Source: a virus
DNA: 40,061 nt
Virus record (IMG/VR): IMGVR_UViG_3300023180_000139
Coordinates: 1-40,061 of that record
Reading direction: 5' to 3' (one strand)
Shown here: positions 23,001-31,800 of the stretch, piece after piece
Layout of the letters: each line of letters opens with the position of its first letter
Position numbering within the stretch: position 1 is the first letter of the stretch
Program-made: the position numbers and the translations under genes
The notes under the pieces: model-generated
Database searches by the model: none
Told to the model about the DNA's origin: nothing
What the model saw: the letters and a program-made list of their open reading frames with translations, nothing else

Positions 23001-24901
23001 AAATTATCTAACTGTGCACCAAAATTCTTTTGTATAAAGGTTTCAAAATTTCTCATAAACTGAACATCTTGAAGTCTCTCAGTTACTAGTCTCATTTCTA
23101 TATCAGACATATTTTGAATTTTTGGCATATCAGCTTTTTTATCTAACCATTTTGTAATTCCATATTGATTTGCAACATCTTCAATAGCCTTTTTATAATC
23201 TCCGCTTTCTAAACCTGCAAAGTTTCTATTTGCATCTCTTCTTAAGTCTCTTAAAGCTTTTCTTCTAACTCTAGTTAATTGAAAAAAAGATTTATTTCTT
23301 GATTCAAATCTTTTCATTAGACCAGGTTGAGATGTATAAAATTTTAAAAACAATTCTGAATTAGCTTCGTCTAATATATATTTATTTCTACCTACTTGAA
23401 CTTCAAAAGTAAATCCACCATTTTCAGTATATTTTAAGCTACTTCTATCAATTCTTGCATTGACAGATGCAGGTATTTCTGTCACTTCTGATGCAATTTT
23501 TGGTGCAACTTTACCTGCTTTTGTAGTTTCTGTAGTTATTTGTTTTCCAAATATTTCTACGTTTGCATATGCACCGCTAGCCATACCTGCAGGTAACTGT
23601 TTTTTATTAATATCTTTTATTGTTAAAGCAACTTGTTCAGTTACGATAGGGTCTCCAGGTCTTCCTGTAATTGCAGCTAAAGGTTCTTGAAATCTTTGAA
23701 AAACTTGTGATTTTCTTCTAAGGAATGATTGCAATCCAACAGATTCTGGAATAATTTCTTTTATTTCTTTTTTGTTTAATCCTCTTAGAATTTTTTCTTC
23801 TTCCGCAACAGGTTTTAAAGTAATTCCAGTATCTATACCAAATATTTTTACTTCACCAGTTTCTGATAAAACTTTTCCTTTTTGAAGTCTATATATTTCT
23901 CTACTTTTGTTAAAAACATTTCTAGGTAATCCAGCTGCAGCTACAATTCCACTAGCTAATATGAAAGTTCCAAGAGTAGCATCTGGTTGTTCTGATGATA
24001 TATCTCTTCCATAAATCATAGGACTAGCCATCATAACACTTCCTATTTCAGCAGCTATACCTCTTTCAATGTTTCTTGCTTTTTCTAAAGGTTCTAGTGT
24101 TCTAGTAACTGCACCAGATGGTGTTGGTATTTTTAACGTGGTAGGCTTTAAATATCTACCTGCTCCAAAACCTATAGAGCCTATAGCTCCTACTCCATAT
24201 CCTCTTGCATAATCTATTGGATTAGATTGTTTAAATAAATCTCCTAAAACAGCCCGATATCTTTCTCCCTCATCTTCAATTTCTTGATATTTAGATATAT
24301 CAAATTCAGAATTGACAATAGCTTCTTTAGTTTTAGCTACACTAGAATACATTCCTTCTTGAGCTGCAAAAGCTCCAGCTTCAACAAACGCTATTCTAGA
24401 TACCTCTCCAACAAATTCTTTTTCCAATGATTTACTTAATAAACCTTTTTGGATTAATTTCTTTGCAACAAATTCAGTTGCTTTTCTTCCTCCAGCAATT
24501 TGAGCTCCTTTACCAATCAATCCACCACCAACTAACAAAGCAACGTTTTCTGGAGTTGGATATAAAAAAGATAACATTTGAACTCCAATGTCATACATAA
24601 CACCTTTGTCCATTGTTGCTCTATCTTGAACATTATATTTTTTTCTTCCATTGATAATTTCGTATGCAACTCCACTAATCGTATTATTGTATGCATCTTT
24701 AAAAATAGGAAAGGTTTTCATAAGCCAGTTTTCTTTTTCAGATTCAGTAGTGTCGACAGATTGTGAAAAATCTACCTTAGAATAATCAGTGGTGTCTACT
24801 TTTGTAGATTCTGGAGTAGAAGTTCCCCAACCAGGCAAATTTGAATAATCTTGCTGTAATAGTTCTTCTAAACTTTTTTTTTGTTGGTTTTGTTCAGGCA
24901 A
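20057..24901 (-). CDS. Giant internal virion (ejection) protein
   Basis: 1,614 residues starting at TTG with AAAGGAG six bases before it. There is a charged N-terminal 60 residues, then Gly-rich hydrophobic segments (VALLVGGGLIGKGAQIAGG near 120; ARGYGVGAIGSIGFGAGRYL near 235; GTFILASGIVAAAGLP near 310) and a long, mostly helical body with many Lys/Arg. Size, position last in the virion operon and the Gly-rich membrane-like parts fit the large ejection proteins of podoviruses (T7 gp16 type), which form a conduit into the cell. I see no transglycosylase motif in it; that activity is at 27715-28260. Family not confirmed. Confidence 0.65.
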   Translation of the reverse strand: MPEQNQQKKSLEELLQQDYSNLPGWGTSTPESTKVDTTDYSKVDFSQSVDTTESEKENWLMKTFPIFKDAYNNTISGVAYEIINGRKKYNVQDRATMDKGVMYDIGVQMLSFLYPTPENVALLVGGGLIGKGAQIAGGRKATEFVAKKLIQKGLLSKSLEKEFVGEVSRIAFVEAGAFAAQEGMYSSVAKTKEAIVNSEFDISKYQEIEDEGERYRAVLGDLFKQSNPIDYARGYGVGAIGSIGFGAGRYLKPTTLKIPTPSGAVTRTLEPLEKARNIERGIAAEIGSVMMASPMIYGRDISSEQPDATLGTFILASGIVAAAGLPRNVFNKSREIYRLQKGKVLSETGEVKIFGIDTGITLKPVAEEEKILRGLNKKEIKEIIPESVGLQSFLRRKSQVFQRFQEPLAAITGRPGDPIVTEQVALTIKDINKKQLPAGMASGAYANVEIFGKQITTETTKAGKVAPKIASEVTEIPASVNARIDRSSLKYTENGGFTFEVQVGRNKYILDEANSELFLKFYTSQPGLMKRFESRNKSFFQLTRVRRKALRDLRRDANRNFAGLESGDYKKAIEDVANQYGITKWLDKKADMPKIQNMSDIEMRLVTERLQDVQFMRNFETFIQKNFGAQLDNLTGIAGESTTLNFAKSLFGSIGNDVQSPEARTAIKLIALTDRNVVQRSIERVNNLQKIFGMDTAILSAKSLPKFAQKIVGYNAFKNEFLEKWIVGESVTLSNGTKITSGFDDYLKLDANPDNYYQTMKKNTTRLINKGGLSEKEVAFLQRRLDIFPRIQTLMDEVYDDALSAKIAVAGRKQWYMPFVIKKDIRDTIYSNMISLNEKISKLTNELELDSLVALRGKTNAEKEALRETISDFIEKMAKAPDAKQRAFADIFNATKNEMLKNPSTLSDVPDYDVWANMMFNIYSDGFRPYAPLEKSRKILGSQKSTNVDVVTVLAKTKREMLDKNLITLFTDYIGGATKRIELSKSFMPDAAFLTKLIERIPETAELQGLGAALGRRMGDSASEKARVAAGKVPTFAIKERDAVTILKEHLTGEDSITRNNLFTRAAQTASQFEMTTKISLGTAVIPNLTQIFISALPQLGVGPVVKGLYNYATNPVLRDMIKSSGITGLSLWDELLGGNRALQIGQAKLVNLEGDLTKLWVQLAKGEAGIKDIMRTGSEFVGKPFMMVNLMNKVVSGAAAEEYIIKLVKMYDGQKGFADLIPGLYTQTLLGNRKAYAKAKLRKYFNLDADELLKNKDAILNRTYGPDLIDLKRKILRGMETYAQFSQQGRDLALDALGFADSFTKPATLFKRFPIRQAKYARDMVEFELVHGNIIQPLQIAASGAFGGSLAIWGVQQLKQALSGDENFYGLEAKTKLLQTRSGKEFVDNIVGAGVVGIYGDIIRDSEPLNAIEFAVKPVMFDDMERLLKTGWSAVTNLYANEDPLNIQARKIMKNLGPVLGSGFNNFMKRFLYSEWNVPIVGGPAVPGMERDAAENERGRVYEDIQQYLFAGNSERALELAQAWNASSQVEKFKGLAINPFDTSTRNPFSNQSLFKKMEQEVNKNKDKYEMKLEDIDWNNTEELKSDGSIRKFFKGLTKIMNLDKVTDRYRKD

Positions 24902-24912
24902 TTTTAACTCCT

Positions 24913-26013
24913 TTATTTACCAAACGCAGATTGTTTACCTTCTAAAATTTCAAATCTAGCTGTGCTTAAATAATTTTGCCATTCGTCAGTTCCAAAAGTT
25001 TTTACAAATTTTATTCCAAATTCTTGTCTTAATTTTTTAGCTTTTTCAGATTCATTTTCTGAGCTTAGCATATCTTTTAATTCTTGTCCAGATAAATTAG
25101 CAAGTTCAGGTATGGATTCTATAATAATACCTCCAACTTGGTCTACAAGAGCTTGTTTTTGTATATCTCCAACTTGTTCGAATAGAGTTGGTTCTCCTGG
25201 TCTACCATACATTATACTACTTTGAATTTGTTGTAAAGCGCTTTCTGCTCTAGTAATGTTTCTTTTACCGAACTCTTGAATTATTTGAGCTTGTACTTCT
25301 TTTTTAGCTATATCTCCTGGAAAAATCTTTAATTCATTAGCTAGGGCGTTACGATTTTCATCTGTAAATGCACTTTTTGTTCTAAAGTCTGAAACAACAG
25401 TATAAGTTTTGCTCATTCCAGACTGTATTGTAGCTCTGGTTAATCCTGTTGTTTTTGGTGCTTTTGGGTCAGAAAAACCTAAAGATTCATCTAAATTAGC
25501 TTCTCCAGAAATTTTAAACATTTGGTCAATATCTGAAACAGGTCTATTACCCTTTGATACTTCTTTAAGAATACCTTGTACAATATATTGTTTATCTTCT
25601 ATGCTTAAGTTTGGATTTGCTAAGTTAGCAAAATTTCTTTGAGAAGTAGATTCTTTTCTTTTACCTTCATTAATTTTTAGTTTTAAATCTGCTTCACTAA
25701 AATAAAGATTTCTGTTTTCCTCTCTAACCATTCTACTTAATCTAGAGTTGTATCCTAACATATAGTTTTCAGCTAAACCAAAATCGCCTTTATTAATTGA
25801 CTTAAGTATTTCATCATGAATTTTTGAAAAATCAATTTCATTATCTTTTTGTTCTTGAGAAATAGACTCTGCAAGTTTTATATTTAGCGCTTCTCTTTGA
25901 AGTTTTAACTCTTGTTGAGCGACACTATCTTTTAATATTGAAGATAATAAATCTTGAGTTGTTTTTCTAGATTGGTCTCTTAAATTTTGTGGTTTTAAAA
26001 CTTTTACTGCCAT
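24913..26013 (-). CDS. Probable internal virion protein
   Basis: 366 residues, not recognised. Long helical, charged and Gln/Ser-rich (KTTQDLLSSILKDSVAQQEL, many NxxL repeats). It lies just before the giant internal protein and may be a gp15-like core or ejection protein. The call is from position and composition only. Confidence 0.5.
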   Translation of the reverse strand: MAVKVLKPQNLRDQSRKTTQDLLSSILKDSVAQQELKLQREALNIKLAESISQEQKDNEIDFSKIHDEILKSINKGDFGLAENYMLGYNSRLSRMVREENRNLYFSEADLKLKINEGKRKESTSQRNFANLANPNLSIEDKQYIVQGILKEVSKGNRPVSDIDQMFKISGEANLDESLGFSDPKAPKTTGLTRATIQSGMSKTYTVVSDFRTKSAFTDENRNALANELKIFPGDIAKKEVQAQIIQEFGKRNITRAESALQQIQSSIMYGRPGEPTLFEQVGDIQKQALVDQVGGIIIESIPELANLSGQELKDMLSSENESEKAKKLRQEFGIKFVKTFGTDEWQNYLSTARFEILEGKQSAFGK

Positions 26014-26021
26014 CGGTTTAC

Positions 26022-26705
26022 CTAAATATAATTAAAGTTTGTTTGTCCATATTGTCCATATAAATCTAATAAAGACTGATATGATTGACCAACTAAACTA
26101 GATGCATTTGACATAAATGATTCTCTGTCATATGGTAATCTATTAGCTAATTCGTCAATATCAGCTTGAGTGGCTAATCTAGTTTCGCTTGCTCCTCCTA
26201 CTCCAGTAGGGTCTGCTTGTCTTATTTGTAGGGCTCTCGTTGGAATATCTCCTAAGAAACTATATAATAATCCTGTTAATGCACCATATTGAGAACCTAA
26301 ACTTTCTTCAGCTTGAATCATTTGCTGACTTCTTCTCTGTACGATATCTTCATATCCTTCAGCTCCTGCCATTCTAGCAAATCTACTTAATCTTTCTGTA
26401 GCTCCTTTTTGTAATCCAGTTTGAGGAGCCATTCCTTGTATTTGCATTAAAGATGATTGCAATCCAGTTCTTGCTTGTGTTCCAGCAGCTCCAAATTGAG
26501 ATTCAATACCAGCATAAGTAGAAGTTTCTAATTCTTTCAACCTTGAAATACCTTGAGTATATAATTGTTCATTAAAAGAAGGAAAGAATTGACCGTATGA
26601 AGTGTCTTGACCATATCCAAATCTAGCTCCTGGGTCTCTAAGAGCTTCCATAGTTAAACCTTGTTCTGCTAATAATTGTTCTAGTGTTTTATATTGAATT
26701 GCCAT
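26022..26705 (-). CDS. Probable virion protein, Gln/Gly-rich
   Basis: 227 residues from the ATG at 26705, which follows GGGGA and overlaps no upstream coding. Composition is rich in Gln, Gly, Ser and Tyr (RFGYGQDTSYGQFFPSFNEQ, then SQFGAAGTQARTGLQSSLMQ). Such sequences are common in podovirus internal proteins that must unfold. Function unassigned. Confidence 0.5.
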   Translation of the reverse strand: MAIQYKTLEQLLAEQGLTMEALRDPGARFGYGQDTSYGQFFPSFNEQLYTQGISRLKELETSTYAGIESQFGAAGTQARTGLQSSLMQIQGMAPQTGLQKGATERLSRFARMAGAEGYEDIVQRRSQQMIQAEESLGSQYGALTGLLYSFLGDIPTRALQIRQADPTGVGGASETRLATQADIDELANRLPYDRESFMSNASSLVGQSYQSLLDLYGQYGQTNFNYI

Positions 26706-26707
26706 AA

Positions 26708-27715
26708 TTATATTCCCCAATACCTACTTGGTAATGTTCTATCTTCTTTTCTTTTAGTTAAAAGTCTTAATAATCCTAATGGTTTAATTTTTCCTTCTGC
26801 TGTAACAAAGTCAGATTCTTTTTGAATACCAGTTTTTGGTAAAAGATATTCTTGTTCTAATGGTGAAACAATATCTAATCTAGGATTAAAATTTAATAGA
26901 GGTTTTTGTAAAGCTTCTGAAGGGTCATATTTATTAATTAAATTTTGAGCATTTTCATAACCACCAAAATCTATTAAACTTTCAGAAATAGATTCATCTA
27001 CTTGTTCAACTGGAACATCTTCATAGTCTAAAGAAAGGTTAAACATCTTTCTAGAATCTTCTATTCCATAGTTTTTATCTCTTAATACATTATAATTTGA
27101 TGAATCCATTGCTGAACGATAAGCTGTATCATCAAAATAAGCTGAAGTTGCTGTATCAGAAGCTGTTTCTACTGCTTCTTTTCCCGCATCTCCCTTTAAC
27201 CAACTTCCAAAGCTTTGCTCTCCTACAGTATCAGGTTTTAAAATTTGGTCTAATTTGTATCCAGAATAAACAGAAGTAGCTGTAGAAACTATATCATTAA
27301 ATAAAGAACCTTTTAAAGCATTGCTAATATTACTTCTAGTTAAATCAATTGAAGTTAATAAATCTAATCCTTTTTGTTTTCCAAACAATCTATCCTCAAA
27401 ACCAGGAGCAGCTTTTTCAACATCTAGTCTAAATTTAGGTATTTTTCTATTTCTTCTACCTAACAAACCTGTTACAGCAGCTAATACTGGGTCTACTGTA
27501 GACAATATTGTTATAGCAGTATCTATATTTTTACCTGCTCTATCATAGTCTTCTATGTCTTGTCCAAATTTATTAGCTGCTACTTCATAAGCTCTTTGTA
27601 GTTCAGCAATATCTTCTTCTGATTCAAGAATTTCTGTACCAAGCAAACCAAGAGTTTCTGATTTTTCAATCTGCTGTTCTCCTTTAAGCTGACTTAATAT
27701 TTCTGTTAATGACAT
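26708..27715 (-). CDS. Probable internal virion protein
   Basis: 335 residues, not recognised. An N-terminal helical half (EEDIAELQRAYEVAANKFGQ) contains a short hydrophobic segment DPVLAAVTGLLG near 75-86, followed by acidic, low-complexity sequence. The start overlaps the transglycosylase stop (TAATG), so the two are translated together. A gp14-like ejection role is possible. Confidence 0.5.
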   Translation of the reverse strand: MSLTEILSQLKGEQQIEKSETLGLLGTEILESEEDIAELQRAYEVAANKFGQDIEDYDRAGKNIDTAITILSTVDPVLAAVTGLLGRRNRKIPKFRLDVEKAAPGFEDRLFGKQKGLDLLTSIDLTRSNISNALKGSLFNDIVSTATSVYSGYKLDQILKPDTVGEQSFGSWLKGDAGKEAVETASDTATSAYFDDTAYRSAMDSSNYNVLRDKNYGIEDSRKMFNLSLDYEDVPVEQVDESISESLIDFGGYENAQNLINKYDPSEALQKPLLNFNPRLDIVSPLEQEYLLPKTGIQKESDFVTAEGKIKPLGLLRLLTKRKEDRTLPSRYWGI

Positions 27716-28260
27716 TATAATTTATCCTTTGTTAATTCTAAAAAATGTTCCACTGTACCAGCGCCTTGTTCTGTGTTATAATGTTTCTTCCAATACTTGG
27801 CTAAAGCTTCTTTACCTTTTTCGATAGGCTCTGGTATACGCCAGTACTTAATCCTACAATGTAATATCCCAGCAGCAATATTGGTGCGAAGAATCCAATC
27901 CCAATCATCAATAGTAGCATCAATGAAATAATAAGGGTCGATACCCAAAGTATCAGCACATGCTTGCAAAAGGTCAGGGCGCTTAGAAATAAAGTTACGA
28001 CAATTGTCCACGGCTGTTTCTGGTTCCACTTGCCAAAAGCTTCTTGCAGGTCCGCTACCAATCTGTTCAATATACTTGTACTTGCTTTCCACAAGCCCAG
28101 TGGCGTAAACCATGTCAATAGCTTCTTGTTTAGCATATTTGTCTCCTAATTGAACACAAACATCTTTAATTAAAGATTTAATTTGTTTATTATCGATGCC
28201 CATTGCTTCTCCTCGTATTGAAAACACCAATACTACTAGTAGTAATTGTATGTACTTCAC
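27715..28260 (-). CDS. Lysozyme/transglycosylase-like cell-wall hydrolase
   Basis: 181 residues from GTG at 28260. Residues 1-19 (KYIQLLLVVLVFSIRGEA after the first Met) look like a signal peptide or anchor. YATGLVESKYKYIEQIGSGP has the catalytic-type Glu after a helix and ARSFWQVEP a following strand, as in lysozyme-like and SLT-type enzymes that cut the glycan backbone. An internal ATG at 28203 has a better ribosome site (AGGAG, 5 bases) and would make a form without the signal segment. Gene order (before internal proteins) suggests a virion-associated entry enzyme or an endolysin. Confidence 0.7.
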   Translation of the reverse strand: MKYIQLLLVVLVFSIRGEAMGIDNKQIKSLIKDVCVQLGDKYAKQEAIDMVYATGLVESKYKYIEQIGSGPARSFWQVEPETAVDNCRNFISKRPDLLQACADTLGIDPYYFIDATIDDWDWILRTNIAAGILHCRIKYWRIPEPIEKGKEALAKYWKKHYNTEQGAGTVEHFLELTKDKL

Positions 28261-28266
28261 CTCTAT

Positions 28267-28296
28267 AAAATAAGAAATTTTCTCTCTCTATGTCAA
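28267..28296 (-). promoter_or_regulatory. Candidate promoter before the transglycosylase
   Basis: Reverse-strand TTGACA (28291-28296), 18 bases, TATTTT (28267-28272), then six bases to the GTG at 28260. Transcription would start on the GTG itself, so either the GTG is read leaderless or the ATG at 28203 is used. The 51-base gap is the only break in this part of the operon. Confidence 0.5.
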
Positions 28297-28311
28297 GCAT
28301 TTTCTTATTCG

Positions 28312-28623
28312 TTATGCACCTGTATAACCACTTGTATCGGCTGCTCTCCCTGTTGGAAATTCTGACATTGCATGACCTGGAGTAATCGTTTGGTCATAAG
28401 TATCGTCAATAGGATTAGCTACTAACCAATTCTGTAAACTTCCATTAGTAGTTGTTTCAGGTGTACTTGGTAAAATTGTTCTACTAATACTTGAATAAGA
28501 CATTGCAGGATTATTAATAGATAACCCTCTTAGACTTATATCAGATGTATCGGTACAACTACAAGACTCTCTCAAGTTTGCATACAATCCAATATTAGTG
28601 GCTGGTACTACTGGTAATGCCAT
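28312..28623 (-). CDS. Hypothetical structural protein
   Basis: 103 residues, not recognised. Rich in Ser, Thr, Pro and Asn with few helices (ALPVVPATNIGLYANLRESC, later ETTTNGSLQNWLVANPID), and three cysteines near 20. Probably beta-rich and virion-associated. Coupled by TAATG to the upstream gene. Confidence 0.55.
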   Translation of the reverse strand: MALPVVPATNIGLYANLRESCSCTDTSDISLRGLSINNPAMSYSSISRTILPSTPETTTNGSLQNWLVANPIDDTYDQTITPGHAMSEFPTGRAADTSGYTGA

Positions 28624-28874
28624 TATTGACCATCTCTAATTGCTATCATATCTGCAAGTTCTGCTTCACATAATGCTAAGTCAGCTTCTAATCTTGCTTT
28701 GTGTGCTTCACAATCACTAATTGCTTGGTCTACTTGTTTGGTTTCTACATAATCCACTACTTCTACATCATTACCTGAAGCATCTTGCATAGTTCTTGTA
28801 TGCTTGATTTCTACTTGCTTAGGTGAATCAACTTGTACTTGTTCTTGTACTTTTTCTGCGATTATTTTAGCCAT
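28623..28874 (-). CDS. Hypothetical coiled-coil protein after the fibre
   Basis: 83 residues: a Gln/Val-rich N-terminus (EKVQEQVQVDSPKQVEIKHT) and a C-terminal coil (QAISDCEAHKARLEADLALC). Its start lies 8 bases inside the end of the fibre gene, as for many fibre chaperones, but this is only suggestive. Confidence 0.55.
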   Translation of the reverse strand: MAKIIAEKVQEQVQVDSPKQVEIKHTRTMQDASGNDVEVVDYVETKQVDQAISDCEAHKARLEADLALCEAELADMIAIRDGQ

Positions 28875-31800
28875 TTAACTTCTCCTCTAATTTGTTAATT
28901 TGTTCTTGTTGTTCTTTAACTGCTTCAATTAAAACACCGACTATTTTTTCATAATCTACTGTTTTAAATTCTTGTTCATTACCTTCGTATTCTCCTGTGC
29001 AAAGAGTTTTTTCCCTAACTAATTCAGGTAATACTTCTTCTACTTCTTGTGCAATAAGTCCTAAATCGTGCTGTCCTTTTCTTTTACCTTGATTCCAGTC
29101 AAATTCTACACCTCTTAATTTCATCACTTTATCTAAAGCATTATCTATTACTTTGACATTATCTTTTAATCTTTTATCTGATACTGTAGTAGAAAAAGCA
29201 ATCACATCTCCATCTGCATGAAAGTCTCCATCGTGTTGGAATTGAAATTCATTAGATACTCCACCACTTCCTTGTAGATATATATTTAATATAGATGAAG
29301 CATGACCTGCTACTAATAAAATCCCTGCACTATCTGATGTAACACCTGATTCAAAATATGTTCCATGATTGCTTGTAGAAGTTCTTGTTCTTGTATCTCC
29401 TGCTGTTCCATTCGTGTGTAGCTTTTGTGAGGGTGAGGTAGTTCCTATACCGACATTACCTGAACCTCCAGGACTTAAAATTAAATCTCCACCATTAGTG
29501 TTGATTGTTCCTGGTGAACTATTAAAGTTAATATAACCATCTCCATTGCCATCAATAGCAGCAATAGTCATTATTTCAGTTCCACTACTATTTCTAATCT
29601 TTATTACTTCTTGTGAAGTATCTCCATTTGCTTTTACTTCTAATTTAGTTCCAGGTGATGATGTTCCTATACCGACATTACCTGTGCTATTGTCAATCCT
29701 CATTCTTTCAACAAAACCTGCACTTGTTACTGGACTACCACCATAACCAAAGACTAAATCATCTGCACTTGCAGTAGTTGCTAATGCTATTCTTTGAGTT
29801 GATAGTGCATGAATACCACCTCTTGAATTTCCTTGATAATGAACTACTAACCCTGCATCAGTCCCATAAGCTTCTAATTTATTGCTTGGTGATGTAGTTC
29901 CTATTCCGACTCTTTGAGAACTATCTATTCTCATAGCTTCAACATTATTATCAGTTGAAAAAATTAAAGAATGACCAGTATTTGCAGTCATTAGTTTTAA
30001 AGAATTGTTGTAATAACTATATTGAAGCCCTGCACCGAAAGCATCGTTTGCACTACCAAAGATTAATGTACCAGTATGTATGCTACTTTCTCCTGATAAG
30101 ATACTAATACCACTATCACCACTATTTTCAACTACTAATTCATCACCATCACTATCAGGTGCCACACTTGCATCTCCATTATAAATGTGGACTTTACCTT
30201 CAGGTGATGCAATTCCTATACCTACATTACCTGATGAGTTAATTTTAAAAGCATTAGCACCTGCTCCACTTTCAATTACAAAAGGGTCACCTGCACCAGT
30301 TTCTGTTATGTGAAAATTATTAGTTACTGCTCTTGTTCTCCAGGTCTTACTGCCATCTGTATCTGTAAATGCTAATTCAGGAGCAGTTCCTGATAAGTGT
30401 AAAAGATAACTTGGCGATGTAGTTCCTATACCGACATTACCTGCTGAAGTAATAGTCATTTTTTCAGTACCATTAGTCCAAAATTCCATATTATTAGTTG
30501 AGTTTTCATATCTAACTCTACCTACACTTTGAGCATCTGTATCTCCAAACCAAATAGATGATTGCCCAGTAGTAGAACCAACAATACTTACAATAGAATG
30601 ATTACTACTTGTTCCTTCAAATATTGCAGTTGTTCCACCATAAGGTGTCCAAGTATAAGAAGTTGCACCATTTTGGATATGCATCTTTGCACCAGGTGAT
30701 GTAGTTCCTATACCGACATTACCTGCATTTGTAATTCTCATTCTTTCTGCAGGTGCTGCAGATACTGCTGAAGTAGCAAAAATTAAATCGTGATTATTTC
30801 CTGTTGATTGAACTTCTGCAAGAATTGATGCTCCTCTTGTTGGTGTGCCTGATACTGATTTAGCAGCTAAATGTATTCCTACTGTATCTGTTGCAACTCC
30901 TGCAACATCTCCTGCAACAACTAAACCATAATTGCCATTAGCAAGAGTATTTGAAACTGTATCTAAAGTTTGCACAGTATGAAGTTTACTTTGTGGTGAG
31001 TTAGTTCCTATACCGACATTTCCTGATGAGTCTATTTTCATAGCAGTACTAAAAGATATTGCTGTATCAGCAGTACCTGAAGCTGCTTGGTCAAAATTAA
31101 ATTCATTATCATTTAAATACATTCTTGCTGCTGCACCAGTAGTAATATAGCTATCTACATTGCTTGAGTTTACATAGTAGTTATTAGCAAACATTGAGTC
31201 TATTGTTGTATCTGATTTTCTTGCAACTAAATTACCAGTTCCACCAAATTGAATATGTTGCCAAGTTGAACCACCAGTTTTTGGTACAATTCCTATACCG
31301 ACATTAGCAGAATTATCAACAACTAAAGCATTTTGGTCTACTGCTGTTCCTGCTGAATTATATACTTGTAAATATAGTTTACCTTGATAATTATGAAGTT
31401 GATAAGCACCATAACTTCCATTTAAAATAGCACCAGTATTTACATTTCTATTAAATCCTAAAATACCCATATAAGTGGAAGATGCTTCAATTTGAAAATA
31501 ATCTTTTATTTCTAATGCTGCATTTGGTGAATTTGTGCCAATTCCAACATATCCATCAGTTGTTATTCTCATTTTTTCTGAGCCAGTTGCACCAGTTCCA
31601 GTATGAAATGCTAAGTGAGATGGTGAGCCATTTACATAACCAATCATACCAGTATTACTATCAAGCATACCTGCTAAGAAATATCTACTTGTACCATTAT
31701 CTCCAAGTCTTATTTTAGTATCATAACTTACATTAGAATTAATTTGTAATTTTTCATTTGGTGCTATATTTCCAACACCAATATTCCCTGAACTATCTAT

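Noticed and set aside
27801-28136. Reverse frame of 111 residues inside the transglycosylase gene
   Set aside because: Same strand, other frame, fully inside a gene with clear enzyme motifs; no independent start signal.
29436-31790. Regularly repeated sequence that might be a CRISPR-like array
   Set aside because: Spacing varies widely, repeats encode VGIGTxSP in frame, and the intervals are coding.
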